Position numbers and translations under genes: made by a program. Under the pieces are notes generated by a model, which saw nothing but the letters and a program-made list of their open reading frames with translations, made no database searches and was not told the origin of the DNA. A stretch of 13,246 bases of DNA from Sphingomonadales bacterium. Its GTDB lineage: Bacteria > Pseudomonadota > Alphaproteobacteria > Sphingomonadales > Sphingomonadaceae. The DNA lies in contig JAIXPM010000088.1 in assembly GCA_027486275.1 (NCBI GenBank), positions 1 to 13,246 on the forward strand, written 5' to 3'. Shown here piece by piece: positions 1 through 8,106 of this stretch. Every line of letters starts with the position of its first letter. The first letter of the stretch is position 1.

Positions 1-183
1 CCGCCGGTGGAGCTGCTCGAAACCTGGCTGATGGACTGGCAGGGCGATCTCTATGGCCAGACGCTGGATGTGCAGCTGGTCGCCTATCTGCGGCCGGAAA
101 TGAAACTGAATGGCCTTGATGCATTGAAGGCGCAGATTGCGGCCGATGCGACGGCCGCACGGCGCATGCTCAAGGGTGGGTGA
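1..183 (+). CDS. ribF: Bifunctional riboflavin kinase/FAD synthetase, C-terminal end (partial)
   Basis: Frame 1 is open from the first base to a TGA at 181-183 and gives about 60 residues. The segment reading LYGQTLDVQLVAYLRPEMK, followed by a helix containing LDALKAQIAADATAARRML, matches the end of the riboflavin kinase domain of RibF. In this family the GDLYGQ...V.LV.FLRPE strand pair is followed by a final helix. RibF phosphorylates riboflavin to FMN and adenylylates FMN to FAD in the cytoplasm. The N-terminal FAD-synthetase domain lies outside the window. ileS follows after 33 nt on the same strand, an order common in many bacteria (ribF-ileS-lspA). The identification rests on a short fragment, but motif and context agree. 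Confidence 0.88.
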   Translation, partial: PPVELLETWLMDWQGDLYGQTLDVQLVAYLRPEMKLNGLDALKAQIAADATAARRMLKGG

Positions 184-216
184 CAGGCACGCGCCCTTCC
201 CCTAAAGCCCACCCTC

Positions 217-3033
217 ATGAGCGCGCCCGATTATCGCCCCACCGTTTTCCTGCCGAAAACCGACTTTCCGATGAAAGCTGGCCTGCCGGAGCGTGAACCG
301 CAGATTTTGGCGAAATGGCAGGCGGCTGATCTTTATGCACAACTGCGCGAAGCCCGCGCCGGGCGGCCGAAGTTCATTTTCCATGATGGCCCGCCCTATG
401 CCAACGGCGACATGCACATCGGCCACGCGCTGAACCATATCCTGAAGGATGCGGTGGTGCGCACGCAGACGCTGCTGGGCAAGGATGCGCCCTATATCCC
501 CGGTTGGGATTGCCACGGCCTGCCCATCGAATGGAAGGTGGAAGAAGCCTACCGCGCGAAAAAGCAGAACAAGGACGATGTGCCGGCGGTGGAATTCCGC
601 GCCGAATGCCGCGCCTATGCCCAGCATTGGGTGAATGTGCAGCGCGACCAGCTGAAGCGGTTGGGCATCAGCGCGAATTGGGAAAAACCCTATCTCACCA
701 TGGACTTCCAGGCGGAAGCGACCATTGTTTCCGAACTGCTGAAGTTTGCCGAGAGCGGCCAGCTGTATCGCGGTGCCAAGCCAGTCATGTGGTCTCCCGT
801 GGAAAAGACCGCGCTGGCCGATGCCGAGGTGGAATATCACGACATCACCTCGACCCAGATCGACGTGGCGTTCGAGATAATCGAAGCCCCGAACGCGCCG
901 GAGCTGGTGGGGGCCCACGCCGTCATCTGGACGACGACGCCATGGACCATCCCGGTGAACCAGGGCATCGCCTATGGGCCTGAGGTGGACTACGTACTTT
1001 TCGAGTTTGAGACGCAGGACGAGCGAGTCCTTGGCCGCTATCTGGTGGCACGGGATTTGACGGAAGCTTTCAAGAAGAGGGTTGAGCCGTATCTGAGTGA
1101 AAAGCTCGAAGCGGGCGATACACTGATCGGTAGAACTGTTGAGTTCTACTTCGGACCACTTCTCGCCGGGGCCGTTGCCCGTCACCCGATGCACCATCTC
1201 GGCGGCTTCTTTGCCAAGCCCCGCCCCTTCCTGCCCGGCGATTTCGTCACCACCGATGCCGGCACCGGCCTCGTCCACATGGCGCCCGACCACGGCGAGG
1301 ATGATTTCGCGCTGTGCAAGGCGCATGGGATCAATCCCGTGTTTGCCGTGGAAGGCGATGGCCGTTACCGCGCCGATTGGCTGTGGCTGGGCGGGGAAAG
1401 CAAGAACGTCATCAACCCCACGCTAAACGCGCCAGATGGGCCGATCTGCAATGATCTGCGTGAGCAAGGCGCGCTGCTGAGTGCCGGGCCGTTCGCGCAC
1501 AGCTATCCGCACTCGTGGCGGTCGAAGAAGAAGGTGATCTTCCGCTGCACGCCGCAATGGTTTGTGCCGATGGATGCCGGAAGCCCGACGCTGCGCGAAA
1601 AGGCCGTTGCCGCCATCGCCGCCACCCAGTTCACACCGGACAAGGGCCGCAACCGCATCGGCGCGATGGTCGAAGGGCGGCCGGATTGGGTTCTCTCGCG
1701 CCAGCGCGCCTGGGGTGTGCCGATCACCTTGTTTGTCGATCGCAAGAGTGGCGACTATCTTGTTGATAACACAATCAATGACAAGATCATCGCGCGTTTC
1801 CGCGAGCAGGGTGTAGACGCCTGGACCCCGGAGTTCGCCGCCGAGTTGCTCGGGGACAAGGCTGAACAGTACGAGCAGATCACCGACATTCTGGACGTGT
1901 GGTTCGACAGCGGCTGCACCCATGCCTTTGTGCTGGAATCGGGCCGCTGGCCGGAAATGCAGTGGCCGGCGGATCTGTATCTGGAAGGCAGCGATCAGCA
2001 TCGCGGCTGGTTCCAATCCAGCCTGCTGCAAAGCTGCGGCACCCGCGGTCGCGCGCCCTACAACGCCATCCTCACCCACGGCTTCACCATGGATGCCTCG
2101 GGCCGCAAGATGTCGAAGTCGGAAGGCAACGTCATCAACCCACTCGACATCATGAAGACCTATGGCGCGGACATCTTGCGGCTGTGGGCGCTGAGTGTCG
2201 ATTTCACCGAGGATCACCGCATCGGCGATGAAATCCTGAAAGGCGTCGCCGATCAGTATCGGAAATTGCGTAATACCTTCCGGTATTTGCTTGGCGCGCT
2301 TGAGGGCTGGACGGAGGAAGAACGCCTCCCCGCCGATCAGATGCCGGCGCTGGAACGCTGGGTGCTGCACAAGCTGGCCGTGCTGTCGGATGAGCTCAAG
2401 GCGGCGGCCGTGGCCTATGACTTCAATCGCTACACCAGCCTGATCACCGAGTTCGTGCAGAACGATCTTTCGGCCTTCGCGATGGATGTCCGCAAAGACA
2501 GTCTCTATTGCGATGCGCCGACCGCGCCGGCCCGCCGCGCCTGGCGCACGGTTCTGGATCTCACCTTCCACGCCCTCACCCGCTGGCTGGCGCCGGTGAT
2601 GGTATTCACCGCCGAAGAAGTGTGGGGCACCCGTTATCCGGATGCAGCCTCGGTGCACCTGCTGGAATGGCCGGACATCGATGCCGCCTGGCAGAACGCG
2701 GCGCTGGAAAAACAGTTCACACTTTCCCGCAAGTTGCGCGAGGAAGTCTATCTGAAACTGGAAGAACTTCGCCGTGCCAAGACGGTTGGCAGCTTCCTGG
2801 AAGCCAGCGTGACCATCACCACCACCCATGCCGACCGGATCGCGGCGCTGGCCGGGCTTGATCTTGCCGAACTGCTGCTTGTTGCCGATGTCTCATTGAC
2901 CCATGGCGACACGGAAACGCTGACCGTTGAGAAGGCCGATCTGGCCAAATGCGCTCGCTGCTGGCGCCTCCTGCCTGATGTGAAGCCCGAAACCGAGCTG
3001 TGCGGGCGCTGCGATGCGGTCGTTCATGGCTAA
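217..3033 (+). CDS. ileS: Isoleucine--tRNA ligase
   Basis: Cytoplasmic class I aminoacyl-tRNA synthetase, 938 residues, that charges tRNA-Ile with isoleucine and edits misactivated valine. The N-terminus carries the family block DFPMKAGLPEREP. The HIGH signature is at residues 67-70 and GWDCHGLPIE follows. The CP1 editing domain has the threonine-rich TTTPWTIPVN from residue 239 and GTGLVHMAPDHGEDD from 349. The catalytic core resumes with RQRAWGVPI, DVWFDSG (about 560) and DQHRGWFQSS (593), and KMSKS is at 631-635. The anticodon-binding region is followed by a C-terminal zinc ribbon with Cys912, Cys915, Cys929 and Cys932, so the protein is complete and bacterial-type. ATG 217 is the only sensible start because the conserved block begins soon after it, yet the bases upstream are C-rich and lack a Shine-Dalgarno sequence. 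Two internal stretches (about 993-1165 and 1741-1800) have lower GC than the rest of the gene. Confidence 0.98.
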   Translation: MSAPDYRPTVFLPKTDFPMKAGLPEREPQILAKWQAADLYAQLREARAGRPKFIFHDGPPYANGDMHIGHALNHILKDAVVRTQTLLGKDAPYIPGWDCHGLPIEWKVEEAYRAKKQNKDDVPAVEFRAECRAYAQHWVNVQRDQLKRLGISANWEKPYLTMDFQAEATIVSELLKFAESGQLYRGAKPVMWSPVEKTALADAEVEYHDITSTQIDVAFEIIEAPNAPELVGAHAVIWTTTPWTIPVNQGIAYGPEVDYVLFEFETQDERVLGRYLVARDLTEAFKKRVEPYLSEKLEAGDTLIGRTVEFYFGPLLAGAVARHPMHHLGGFFAKPRPFLPGDFVTTDAGTGLVHMAPDHGEDDFALCKAHGINPVFAVEGDGRYRADWLWLGGESKNVINPTLNAPDGPICNDLREQGALLSAGPFAHSYPHSWRSKKKVIFRCTPQWFVPMDAGSPTLREKAVAAIAATQFTPDKGRNRIGAMVEGRPDWVLSRQRAWGVPITLFVDRKSGDYLVDNTINDKIIARFREQGVDAWTPEFAAELLGDKAEQYEQITDILDVWFDSGCTHAFVLESGRWPEMQWPADLYLEGSDQHRGWFQSSLLQSCGTRGRAPYNAILTHGFTMDASGRKMSKSEGNVINPLDIMKTYGADILRLWALSVDFTEDHRIGDEILKGVADQYRKLRNTFRYLLGALEGWTEEERLPADQMPALERWVLHKLAVLSDELKAAAVAYDFNRYTSLITEFVQNDLSAFAMDVRKDSLYCDAPTAPARRAWRTVLDLTFHALTRWLAPVMVFTAEEVWGTRYPDAASVHLLEWPDIDAAWQNAALEKQFTLSRKLREEVYLKLEELRRAKTVGSFLEASVTITTTHADRIAALAGLDLAELLLVADVSLTHGDTETLTVEKADLAKCARCWRLLPDVKPETELCGRCDAVVHG

Positions 3034-3529
3034 GCGCGGCTTTCTCCTTGCGGCGCTGGTGCTGATCCTGGATCAGATCAGCAAATATTGGGTGCTGGAG
3101 ATCATCCATCTGCCCGAACGCGGCGGCATCGATGTGCTGCCATTCTTCCGACTGACGTTTGTGGGCAATATCGGCGTGTCGATGGGGATGTTGCAGGCGG
3201 ACAGCGACCTGGGCCGCTGGCTGCTCACTTTCATCACGGCTGGCATTGCGCTGGCGGTGGCGCTGTGGCTGCGGCGGGAGAAAAATCCGATGGATGTGGC
3301 CGCACTGGGCCTGGTGCTGGGCGGGGCGATCGGCAACATCCTCGATCGCGTGCGGTTCGGTTATGTTGTCGATTTCCTGCATTTCTTCTGGGGGCAAACC
3401 AGCTTCTGGGTCTTCAATCTTGCTGATGCTGCGATTACACTGGGTGTGATATTGCTGCTGGCCCGCGCCGTGCTGGCCAAGCCAGAGCCTGAAGCTGCTG
3501 TTAATTCAAGGGATGCCAAAGATGCGTAA
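3026..3529 (+). CDS. lspA: Lipoprotein signal peptidase (signal peptidase II)
   Basis: Inner-membrane aspartyl protease that removes signal peptides from diacylglyceryl-modified prolipoproteins. From ATG 3026 the product is 167 residues, the usual size, with four hydrophobic segments. Family motifs appear in order: an N-terminal LDQISKYW block, NIGVSMGM (the position of the NxG block), GGAIGNILDR, then VVDF and FNLADAAI. Asp116 (VVDF) and Asp134 (NLAD) align with the catalytic aspartate pair of LspA. ATG 3026 overlaps the end of ileS by 8 nt. An in-frame ATG at 3014 would add four residues and lengthen the overlap to 20 nt; neither start has a clear ribosome-binding site, so translational coupling to ileS is likely. 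The next gene encodes a lipoprotein that would be a substrate. Confidence 0.96.
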   Translation: MAKRGFLLAALVLILDQISKYWVLEIIHLPERGGIDVLPFFRLTFVGNIGVSMGMLQADSDLGRWLLTFITAGIALAVALWLRREKNPMDVAALGLVLGGAIGNILDRVRFGYVVDFLHFFWGQTSFWVFNLADAAITLGVILLLARAVLAKPEPEAAVNSRDAKDA

Positions 3530-3947
3530 CCTGCTGATCCTGACCGTGGCCGCCCTGGCGCTGACTGCTTGTGGCGGCAAGAAGGACCGGCTTTCCGGCC
3601 GTGGCCCCGATGAACTGGCGATCGCCCGCGGCGCGCCGCTGGTGGTGCCGCCCGATTTTTCGCTGGCGCCGCCCAAGCCCGGCGCGCCGCGCGCTATGGG
3701 CGTCGATTCGCAGGCCGCTGCCATGGAAGCGCTGTTTGGCCCCGGCGTGAAGCCGCCGCCGAAGAGCGCCGCCGAACAGCAGTTGCTGGATCGCGCAGGC
3801 GCCAACACGCCCGATCCCGCCGTGCGCAGCCAGGCCGGCGATCCGCGCACCAGCACGGTGAACAAGGGCGTGTTCCTGCAGGAAGTGCTCGCGGCGCCCG
3901 TGGGCGTACGCGACAGCAAGGTGGCTGATCTCACCGTACCGAGCTAA
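3522..3947 (+). CDS. DUF3035 lipoprotein, BamF-like outer-membrane assembly subunit
   Basis: The product is 141 residues from ATG 3522. It begins with a lipoprotein signal peptide (MRNLLILTVAALALTAC), and LTAC is a good lipobox with Cys17 as the lipidated residue. The mature part starts with GRGPDELAIARGAPLVVPPDFSL, the block that marks DUF3035 proteins. This family has been linked to BamF, an alphaproteobacterial accessory lipoprotein of the BAM beta-barrel assembly machine; the assignment of this copy is by resemblance only. The remainder is rich in Pro, Ala and Gly and probably extended. ATG 3522 is preferred over ATG 3513 because AAGGG at 3508-3512 lies 9 nt upstream and because the signal peptide then begins correctly. 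The gene overlaps the 3' end of lspA by 8 nt, which suggests coupled translation. Confidence 0.85.
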   Translation: MRNLLILTVAALALTACGGKKDRLSGRGPDELAIARGAPLVVPPDFSLAPPKPGAPRAMGVDSQAAAMEALFGPGVKPPPKSAAEQQLLDRAGANTPDPAVRSQAGDPRTSTVNKGVFLQEVLAAPVGVRDSKVADLTVPS

Positions 3948-4022
3948 AAACGCGCAAACCGCTTGTGGATCGAACGGCTGGGCCGCTTGATTTCCAGCCG
4001 GCTTTGACGTGATGTGCCGGAC

Positions 4023-4400
4023 ATGACGATGCGGGAAGAAACAGGTGGCTGCCATTGCGGCAAGGTGCATTTTCGGGTGCGGTTCGCCGATCCGCCCGAA
4101 CTGCTCGACTGCAATTGTTCCATCTGCGCCAAGACCGGGTTCCTGCACCTGATCGTCGACAAGTCGGGTTTCACGCTGGAGCGCGGCGCTGATGCGCTGA
4201 CCGATTATCGCTGGGGCAGCGGCACGGCGAAGCATCTGTTTTGCAGCACCTGCGGCATCAAGAGCTTCTATGTACCACGGTCGCACCCGGATGGGTTCAG
4301 CGTGAACTGGCGGGCGCTGGACGGGGTGGAGGATGTGAAGCCGCTGATCCGTCCCTATGACGGGAAGAACTGGGAAAAGGCCCGCGCAGACCTAGGTTAG
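4023..4400 (+). CDS. GFA/CENP-V family zinc-binding protein
   Basis: Small protein of about 125 residues with the seven-cysteine pattern of the GFA (glutathione-dependent formaldehyde-activating enzyme/CENP-V) fold. The order is CHC near the N-terminus (GGCHCGK), CNCSIC about 20 residues later, and CSTCG after a further 40 or so. These cysteines bind two zinc ions in characterised members. The family name comes from an enzyme joining formaldehyde to glutathione, but most bacterial copies have no known substrate, so no reaction is claimed. The start is uncertain: GTG 4014, ATG 4023 and ATG 4029 are in frame and none has a convincing ribosome-binding site; a TGA at 4005-4007 sets the upstream limit. 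The gene follows the BamF-like gene after about 75 nt and meets aroC tail to tail with overlapping stops. Confidence 0.85.
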   Translation: MTMREETGGCHCGKVHFRVRFADPPELLDCNCSICAKTGFLHLIVDKSGFTLERGADALTDYRWGSGTAKHLFCSTCGIKSFYVPRSHPDGFSVNWRALDGVEDVKPLIRPYDGKNWEKARADLG

Positions 4401-5467
4401 AGCCCAGTTTGCCCGCGCTGTAGCAGCATCGCATCAGCCAGCACCAGCGCCACCATCGCTTCCAGCACTGGCGCGGCGCGGATGCCGACGCAGGGATCGT
4501 GGCGGCCCTTGGTGACGATTTCGGCAGCCTGGCCGTCCTTGGTGATGGTTTCGACCGGCGTGAGGATCGAACTGGTCGGCTTCAGCGCCATCCTGACCAC
4601 GATGGGCTGGCCGGTGGAGATGCCGCCGGCGATGCCGCCCGCGTGGTTGGAGAGAAACTCCGGGCCATCCTCGCCGGGGCGCATCCGATCGGCGTTTTCC
4701 TCGCCACGCAAACGGGCAGCGGCAAAACCGTCACCGATTTCGACGGCCTTCACCGCGTTGATGCTCATGGCGGCGTTGGCCAGTTGCGCGTCGAGCTTGT
4801 GATAGAGCGGGCTGCCCCAGCCAGCCGGCACACCGGTCGCCACGCATTCGACGATGGCGCCGAGCGACGAGCCTGACAGCCTCGCCGCGTCGAGATGCTC
4901 TTCCCAGATTGCGGCCGTCACCGCATCGGGGCACCAGAAGGGATTGCGGTCGATCTCGGCGAGGTCGAAGCGGCTGCGATCAATAGCGATGCCTCCAATT
5001 TCAACCAGATAGGCGGCGATGTTTACCCCGGAGATGATCTTCCGTGCCACCGCGCCGGCGGCCACGCGGCTAGCGGTTTCGCGCGCCGAGGAGCGCCCGC
5101 CACCGCGCGGATCGCGCAGGCCGTATTTGGCATCATAGGCATAATCGGCGTGACCGGGCCGGTATTTGGCGGCGACGTCGCTATAATCCTTCGAACGTTG
5201 ATCGACATTTTCGATCATCAGGCTGATCGGCGTGCCGGTGGTGCGGCCTTCGTACACGCCCGACAGGATGCGAACTGCATCCGGCTCCTGCCGCTGGGTA
5301 GTGAATTTCGATTGGCCGGGCCGGCGCTTGTCCAGGAAGGGCTGGATATCGGCTTCGGACAGGATGAGCCCGGGAGGGCAGCCATCGACAACAGCGCCGA
5401 TCGCCGGGCCGTGGCTTTCGCCCCAGGTGGTGAAGCGCAGCAGGTGTCCGAATGTGTTGAGGCTCAT
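4397..5467 (-). CDS. aroC: Chorismate synthase
   Basis: Cytoplasmic enzyme of 356 residues that converts 5-enolpyruvylshikimate-3-phosphate to chorismate using reduced FMN, the last shared step of aromatic amino-acid synthesis. All three family signatures are present. They are GESHG at residues 16-20 within [37 protein letters not shown] from 122, and [13 protein letters not shown] from 322. His19 and His106 (RPGHADY) correspond to the conserved active-site histidines. Length is normal for a bacterial bifunctional-type AroC without a fused reductase. The start codon overlaps the fabI stop in an ATGA, so it is probably translated by re-initiation after fabI. The TAA stop overlaps the TAG of the convergent GFA gene. 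Confidence 0.98.
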   Translation of the reverse strand: MSLNTFGHLLRFTTWGESHGPAIGAVVDGCPPGLILSEADIQPFLDKRRPGQSKFTTQRQEPDAVRILSGVYEGRTTGTPISLMIENVDQRSKDYSDVAAKYRPGHADYAYDAKYGLRDPRGGGRSSARETASRVAAGAVARKIISGVNIAAYLVEIGGIAIDRSRFDLAEIDRNPFWCPDAVTAAIWEEHLDAARLSGSSLGAIVECVATGVPAGWGSPLYHKLDAQLANAAMSINAVKAVEIGDGFAAARLRGEENADRMRPGEDGPEFLSNHAGGIAGGISTGQPIVVRMALKPTSSILTPVETITKDGQAAEIVTKGRHDPCVGIRAAPVLEAMVALVLADAMLLQRGQTGL

Positions 5468-6267
5468 TTTTCGAGCCCGATATCCGGCGCATCCTCCGCC
5501 TTCATGCCGATGACGTTGTAGCCGGCGTCGACATGGTGCGTTTCGCCCGTCACGCCGCTGGCCAGACCGGAGAGCAAGTAAAGGCCGGCGCCGCCGACAT
5601 CCTCGATGGTGACGTTGCGGCGCAGCGGCGAATTATACTCGTTCCACTTCATGATGTAGCGGAAATCGCCGATGCCGCTGGCAGCCAGCGTCTTGATCGG
5701 GCCGGCGGAGATGGCGTTGACGCGCACATTCTGCGGGCCGAGATCCATCGCCAGATATTTCACGCTGCATTCCAGCGCGGCCTTGGCCACGCCCATGACG
5801 TTGTAGTGCGGGATCACCTTTTCGGCGCCGTAGTACGACAGGGTGAGCATGGCGCCACCGTCCGGCATCATCGTGGCGGCGCGCTGGGCGACGGCGGTGA
5901 AGCTGTAGACCGAGACGTTCATGGTCAACAGGAAGTTATCAAGGCTGGTATCGACATAGCGGCCGCGCAGCTCGTTCTTGTCCGAAAAGCCGATGGCGTG
6001 GACGAGGAAATCGATCGTGGGCCATTCAGCCGCCAGTGCGGCGAAGCAGGCGTCCATGCTTTCCACTGACGACACATCGCATTCGAACAGGCGGGCGACA
6101 CCCAATGCTTCGGCCAGCGGGCGCACCCGCTTTTCCATCATCGGGCCCTGATAGCTGAAGGCCAGTTCGGCGCCCTGTTCCGCCAAGGCCTTGGCAATGC
6201 CCCAGGCCAGGCTCTTGTCGTTCGCCAGCCCCATGATGAGGCCGCGTTTTCCCGCCATGATTCCCAT
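5464..6267 (-). CDS. fabI: Enoyl-[acyl-carrier-protein] reductase (NADH), FabI type
   Basis: Short-chain dehydrogenase-type enzyme of 267 residues that carries out the last reduction of each fatty-acid elongation cycle; this class is the target of triclosan. Seen in order: [20 protein letters not shown], the FabI version of the nucleotide-binding loop; the FECDVSS and [21 protein letters not shown] blocks; Tyr145-Tyr146; then Tyr155 and Lys162, which form the FabI Tyr-x6-Lys active site; and the [15 protein letters not shown] block. The frame stays open far upstream, but the real start is the ATG at 6267. It has AAGGAG 6 nt upstream, inside the 23-nt gap after yihY, and the conserved N-terminus begins here. 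An ATG three codons later (6258) is the only close alternative. The TGA overlaps the aroC ATG. Confidence 0.97.
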   Translation of the reverse strand: MGIMAGKRGLIMGLANDKSLAWGIAKALAEQGAELAFSYQGPMMEKRVRPLAEALGVARLFECDVSSVESMDACFAALAAEWPTIDFLVHAIGFSDKNELRGRYVDTSLDNFLLTMNVSVYSFTAVAQRAATMMPDGGAMLTLSYYGAEKVIPHYNVMGVAKAALECSVKYLAMDLGPQNVRVNAISAGPIKTLAASGIGDFRYIMKWNEYNSPLRRNVTIEDVGGAGLYLLSGLASGVTGETHHVDAGYNVIGMKAEDAPDIGLEK

Positions 6268-6290
6268 GAAAATCTCCTTGGCTGCCGGCC

Positions 6291-7154
6291 TTAATTGGCA
6301 ATTGCGGCAATTTCCAGCCGGGCGCGGGCAATGGCGGCATTCAGCTGCGCGCCAAGTACCATCCCGAGCCCGATGATATAAAAATAGAGCAAGGCGATGA
6401 TCACGCCGGCGAGGCTGCCATAGGTGAGCGCATAGCCACCAAACAGGGTGAGCGCGCGCGGCAGCTCCAGGGTGGTCGCCGTCCACGCCGCCGCTGTGGC
6501 CAGCGCACCGGGCCACACCGGGGCGATGCGGAACCGGCGTGGGCACAGCAGCGCAAACAGCCCCCACAGCGCCAGGAACAGCAGCACTGCCGGCACGATG
6601 CGTTGCAGGCCAAGCGCCGGGAAGATATTCGCCGCCATCGGCATCAAGCGGTAGACGAAGGTTTCGGCGCCGGTCACCACCACCTGCGCGGCAAAGGCGA
6701 TCAGCAGCAGCAGCACCAGGCCCAGCACCTCGAGCAAGCCGAGCAGGCGCCAACGCAGATAGGGCATTTCCGATTCCCGGCCATAGGCCTGGGTGACGAT
6801 GGTGCGCAGCGTGACCAGCACGCCCGACGACGTCCACAGCGCCACCGCCAGGCTGAAGGTGATGACGCCGCTGCTCGAATCGGCCGCGATGACGTCGGTC
6901 AGCGCCGGGGCGATGAGTGCGGCGACATTGCTGGGCAGCGCAGTGAGGAAGCCGTTGACGGCCGCCAACCCATCGGCGGTGCGGCCCAGTTGCCCGGCGA
7001 TGGCGGCGAGCAGGATGACGAAGGGAAACAGGGTGACCAGGCTGAGATAGGCGAGATTGCCGGCGTGGGTGAAGCCATGTTCAAAGGTGCCGCTGGCGGT
7101 ATCACGCGCGATGGCAGGCCACGACAGCCGGCGGCTCGGGCTAGCTTCAACCAT
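6291..7154 (-). CDS. YihY/BrkB-family inner-membrane protein
   Basis: Polytopic membrane protein of 287 residues, about the usual length for the YihY (formerly BrkB, once annotated ribonuclease BN) family. The GFTHAGNLAYLSLVTLFPFVILL block near residues 27-49 and the C-terminal YGSLAGVIIALLYFYIIGLGMVLGAQLNA block (245-273) are the two best-conserved family regions. About six hydrophobic segments lie between residues 35 and 275. The function of the family is unresolved, so none is assigned. The frame runs 20 codons further upstream, into the dnaJ-like coding region. The ATG at 7154 is preferred because it clears that gene by 7 nt and has AAGGG just upstream, overlapping the TAA of the dnaJ-like gene. 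The gene sits between that gene and fabI in one apparent operon. Confidence 0.9.
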   Translation of the reverse strand: MVEASPSRRLSWPAIARDTASGTFEHGFTHAGNLAYLSLVTLFPFVILLAAIAGQLGRTADGLAAVNGFLTALPSNVAALIAPALTDVIAADSSSGVITFSLAVALWTSSGVLVTLRTIVTQAYGRESEMPYLRWRLLGLLEVLGLVLLLLIAFAAQVVVTGAETFVYRLMPMAANIFPALGLQRIVPAVLLFLALWGLFALLCPRRFRIAPVWPGALATAAAWTATTLELPRALTLFGGYALTYGSLAGVIIALLYFYIIGLGMVLGAQLNAAIARARLEIAAIAN

Positions 7155-7161
7155 CCAGCCC

Positions 7162-8106
7162 TTATCCGTCCAATGTCGCGCGAATGTTGCGCGGATCGAC
7201 GAAGCTGGCGGCAAAGGCCTTCAGTTCTTCGTGATCGGGCGGGATATCAATCTGCACCGTCACCAGTTGATCGCCGCGGGTGCCATCCAGCTTGCGAAAA
7301 CCCCTGCCCTTTAGCCGAAACATCTTGCCCGATGCGGTGCCGGGCGGGATGGACAGCGAGACCATACCTTCGGCGGTGGGCATGCGGATCTTGGCGCCGA
7401 GCACGGCTTCATCCAGCTTGATCGGCAAGGTGAGGCGCACATCGTTGCCGTCGCGGGTAAGGGCGCGGTGCGGCCCGATCTCGATGGTGACGATGGCATC
7501 GCCGTGGCCGCCGGGGCCAGCCTCCCCCTTGCCGGCCAGCCGCACCTGCTTGCCCGTTTCAAGGCCAGCGGGCAGCTTGATTTCGATCGTCTGGCCGGAA
7601 CGCAGGGTGACGCGCTGCGGGGTCAGCTGCACGGCATCGACGAAGGGCACAGTCAGGCGATAGGCAACATCGGGCCCGCGCACCTGGGTGCGGAAACCGC
7701 GGCCACCACCACTTGCGGCGCCGCTGCCGCCGAACGGGCTGCGGCCACCAAAGATTTCGGCAAACAAATCATCGGCGGCACCGGCAAAATCCGCGCCGCC
7801 GCCGCTGCGGCCATTGCTGCCGAAATCGCGCGGGTTGAAACCGCCGCCACCGCCAAATCCACCACCACCAAAGGGGTTGGTGGGCTGGCCATCCGGGCCG
7901 ATCTCGCCGCGATCAAACTGCGCGCGCTTGGCTGTATCAGACAGCAGCTCATAGGCGAGGTTGGCTTCCTTGAAGCGTTCCAGCGCCTTGGGATCATCGG
8001 CGTTGCGATCCGGGTGATTGTCCTTGGCGAGCTTGCGGAACGCCTTCTTGATGTCGGCATCCGTTGCCGACCGCGGCACGCCCAAAACGCTGTAGGGATC
8101 TCGCAT
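7162..8106 (-). CDS. Class B J-domain co-chaperone (CbpA/DnaJ-like)
   Basis: Hsp40 co-chaperone of 314 residues. The J domain occupies residues 1-68 (starting DPYSVLGVPRSATDADIKKAF) and has His31-Pro32-Asp33, the tripeptide that stimulates DnaK ATPase. A glycine/phenylalanine-rich linker runs from about 70 to 136 (GGGGFGGGGGF, DDLFAEIFGG). The rest is a tandem C-terminal substrate-binding region ending in KLDGTRGDQLVTVQIDIP. There is no CxxCxGxG zinc-finger repeat, so this is a class B protein like CbpA rather than canonical DnaJ; DnaJ itself is presumably elsewhere in the genome. It heads the minus-strand unit with yihY, fabI and aroC. AGGA occurs 12 nt before the start, a rather distant ribosome-binding site. 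Confidence 0.93.
   Translation of the reverse strand: MRDPYSVLGVPRSATDADIKKAFRKLAKDNHPDRNADDPKALERFKEANLAYELLSDTAKRAQFDRGEIGPDGQPTNPFGGGGFGGGGGFNPRDFGSNGRSGGGADFAGAADDLFAEIFGGRSPFGGSGAASGGGRGFRTQVRGPDVAYRLTVPFVDAVQLTPQRVTLRSGQTIEIKLPAGLETGKQVRLAGKGEAGPGGHGDAIVTIEIGPHRALTRDGNDVRLTLPIKLDEAVLGAKIRMPTAEGMVSLSIPPGTASGKMFRLKGRGFRKLDGTRGDQLVTVQIDIPPDHEELKAFAASFVDPRNIRATLDG

Noticed and set aside
202..1326. 374-codon open frame antisense to ileS
   Set aside because: It mirrors the codon structure of a GC-rich gene. The translation is a patchwork without domains and ileS is certain on the other strand.
1423..2829. 468-codon open frame antisense to ileS
   Set aside because: The same shadow effect; long antisense frames are expected at high third-position GC, and no recognisable protein motif appears.
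3948..4022. Possible terminator after the BamF-like gene
   Set aside because: Pairings such as CCGGC/GCCGG at 3998-4020 are short with wide loops, and no T run follows.
6268..6837. N-terminal extension of the fabI frame
   Set aside because: The extension lies in yihY in another frame, and the fabI ATG at 6267 has a strong ribosome-binding site and the conserved N-terminus.
7831..7890. Repetitive CCGCCACCGCC-type tract as a candidate tandem repeat
   Set aside because: It encodes the glycine/phenylalanine-rich linker of the J-protein, and the repetition follows from Gly codons.
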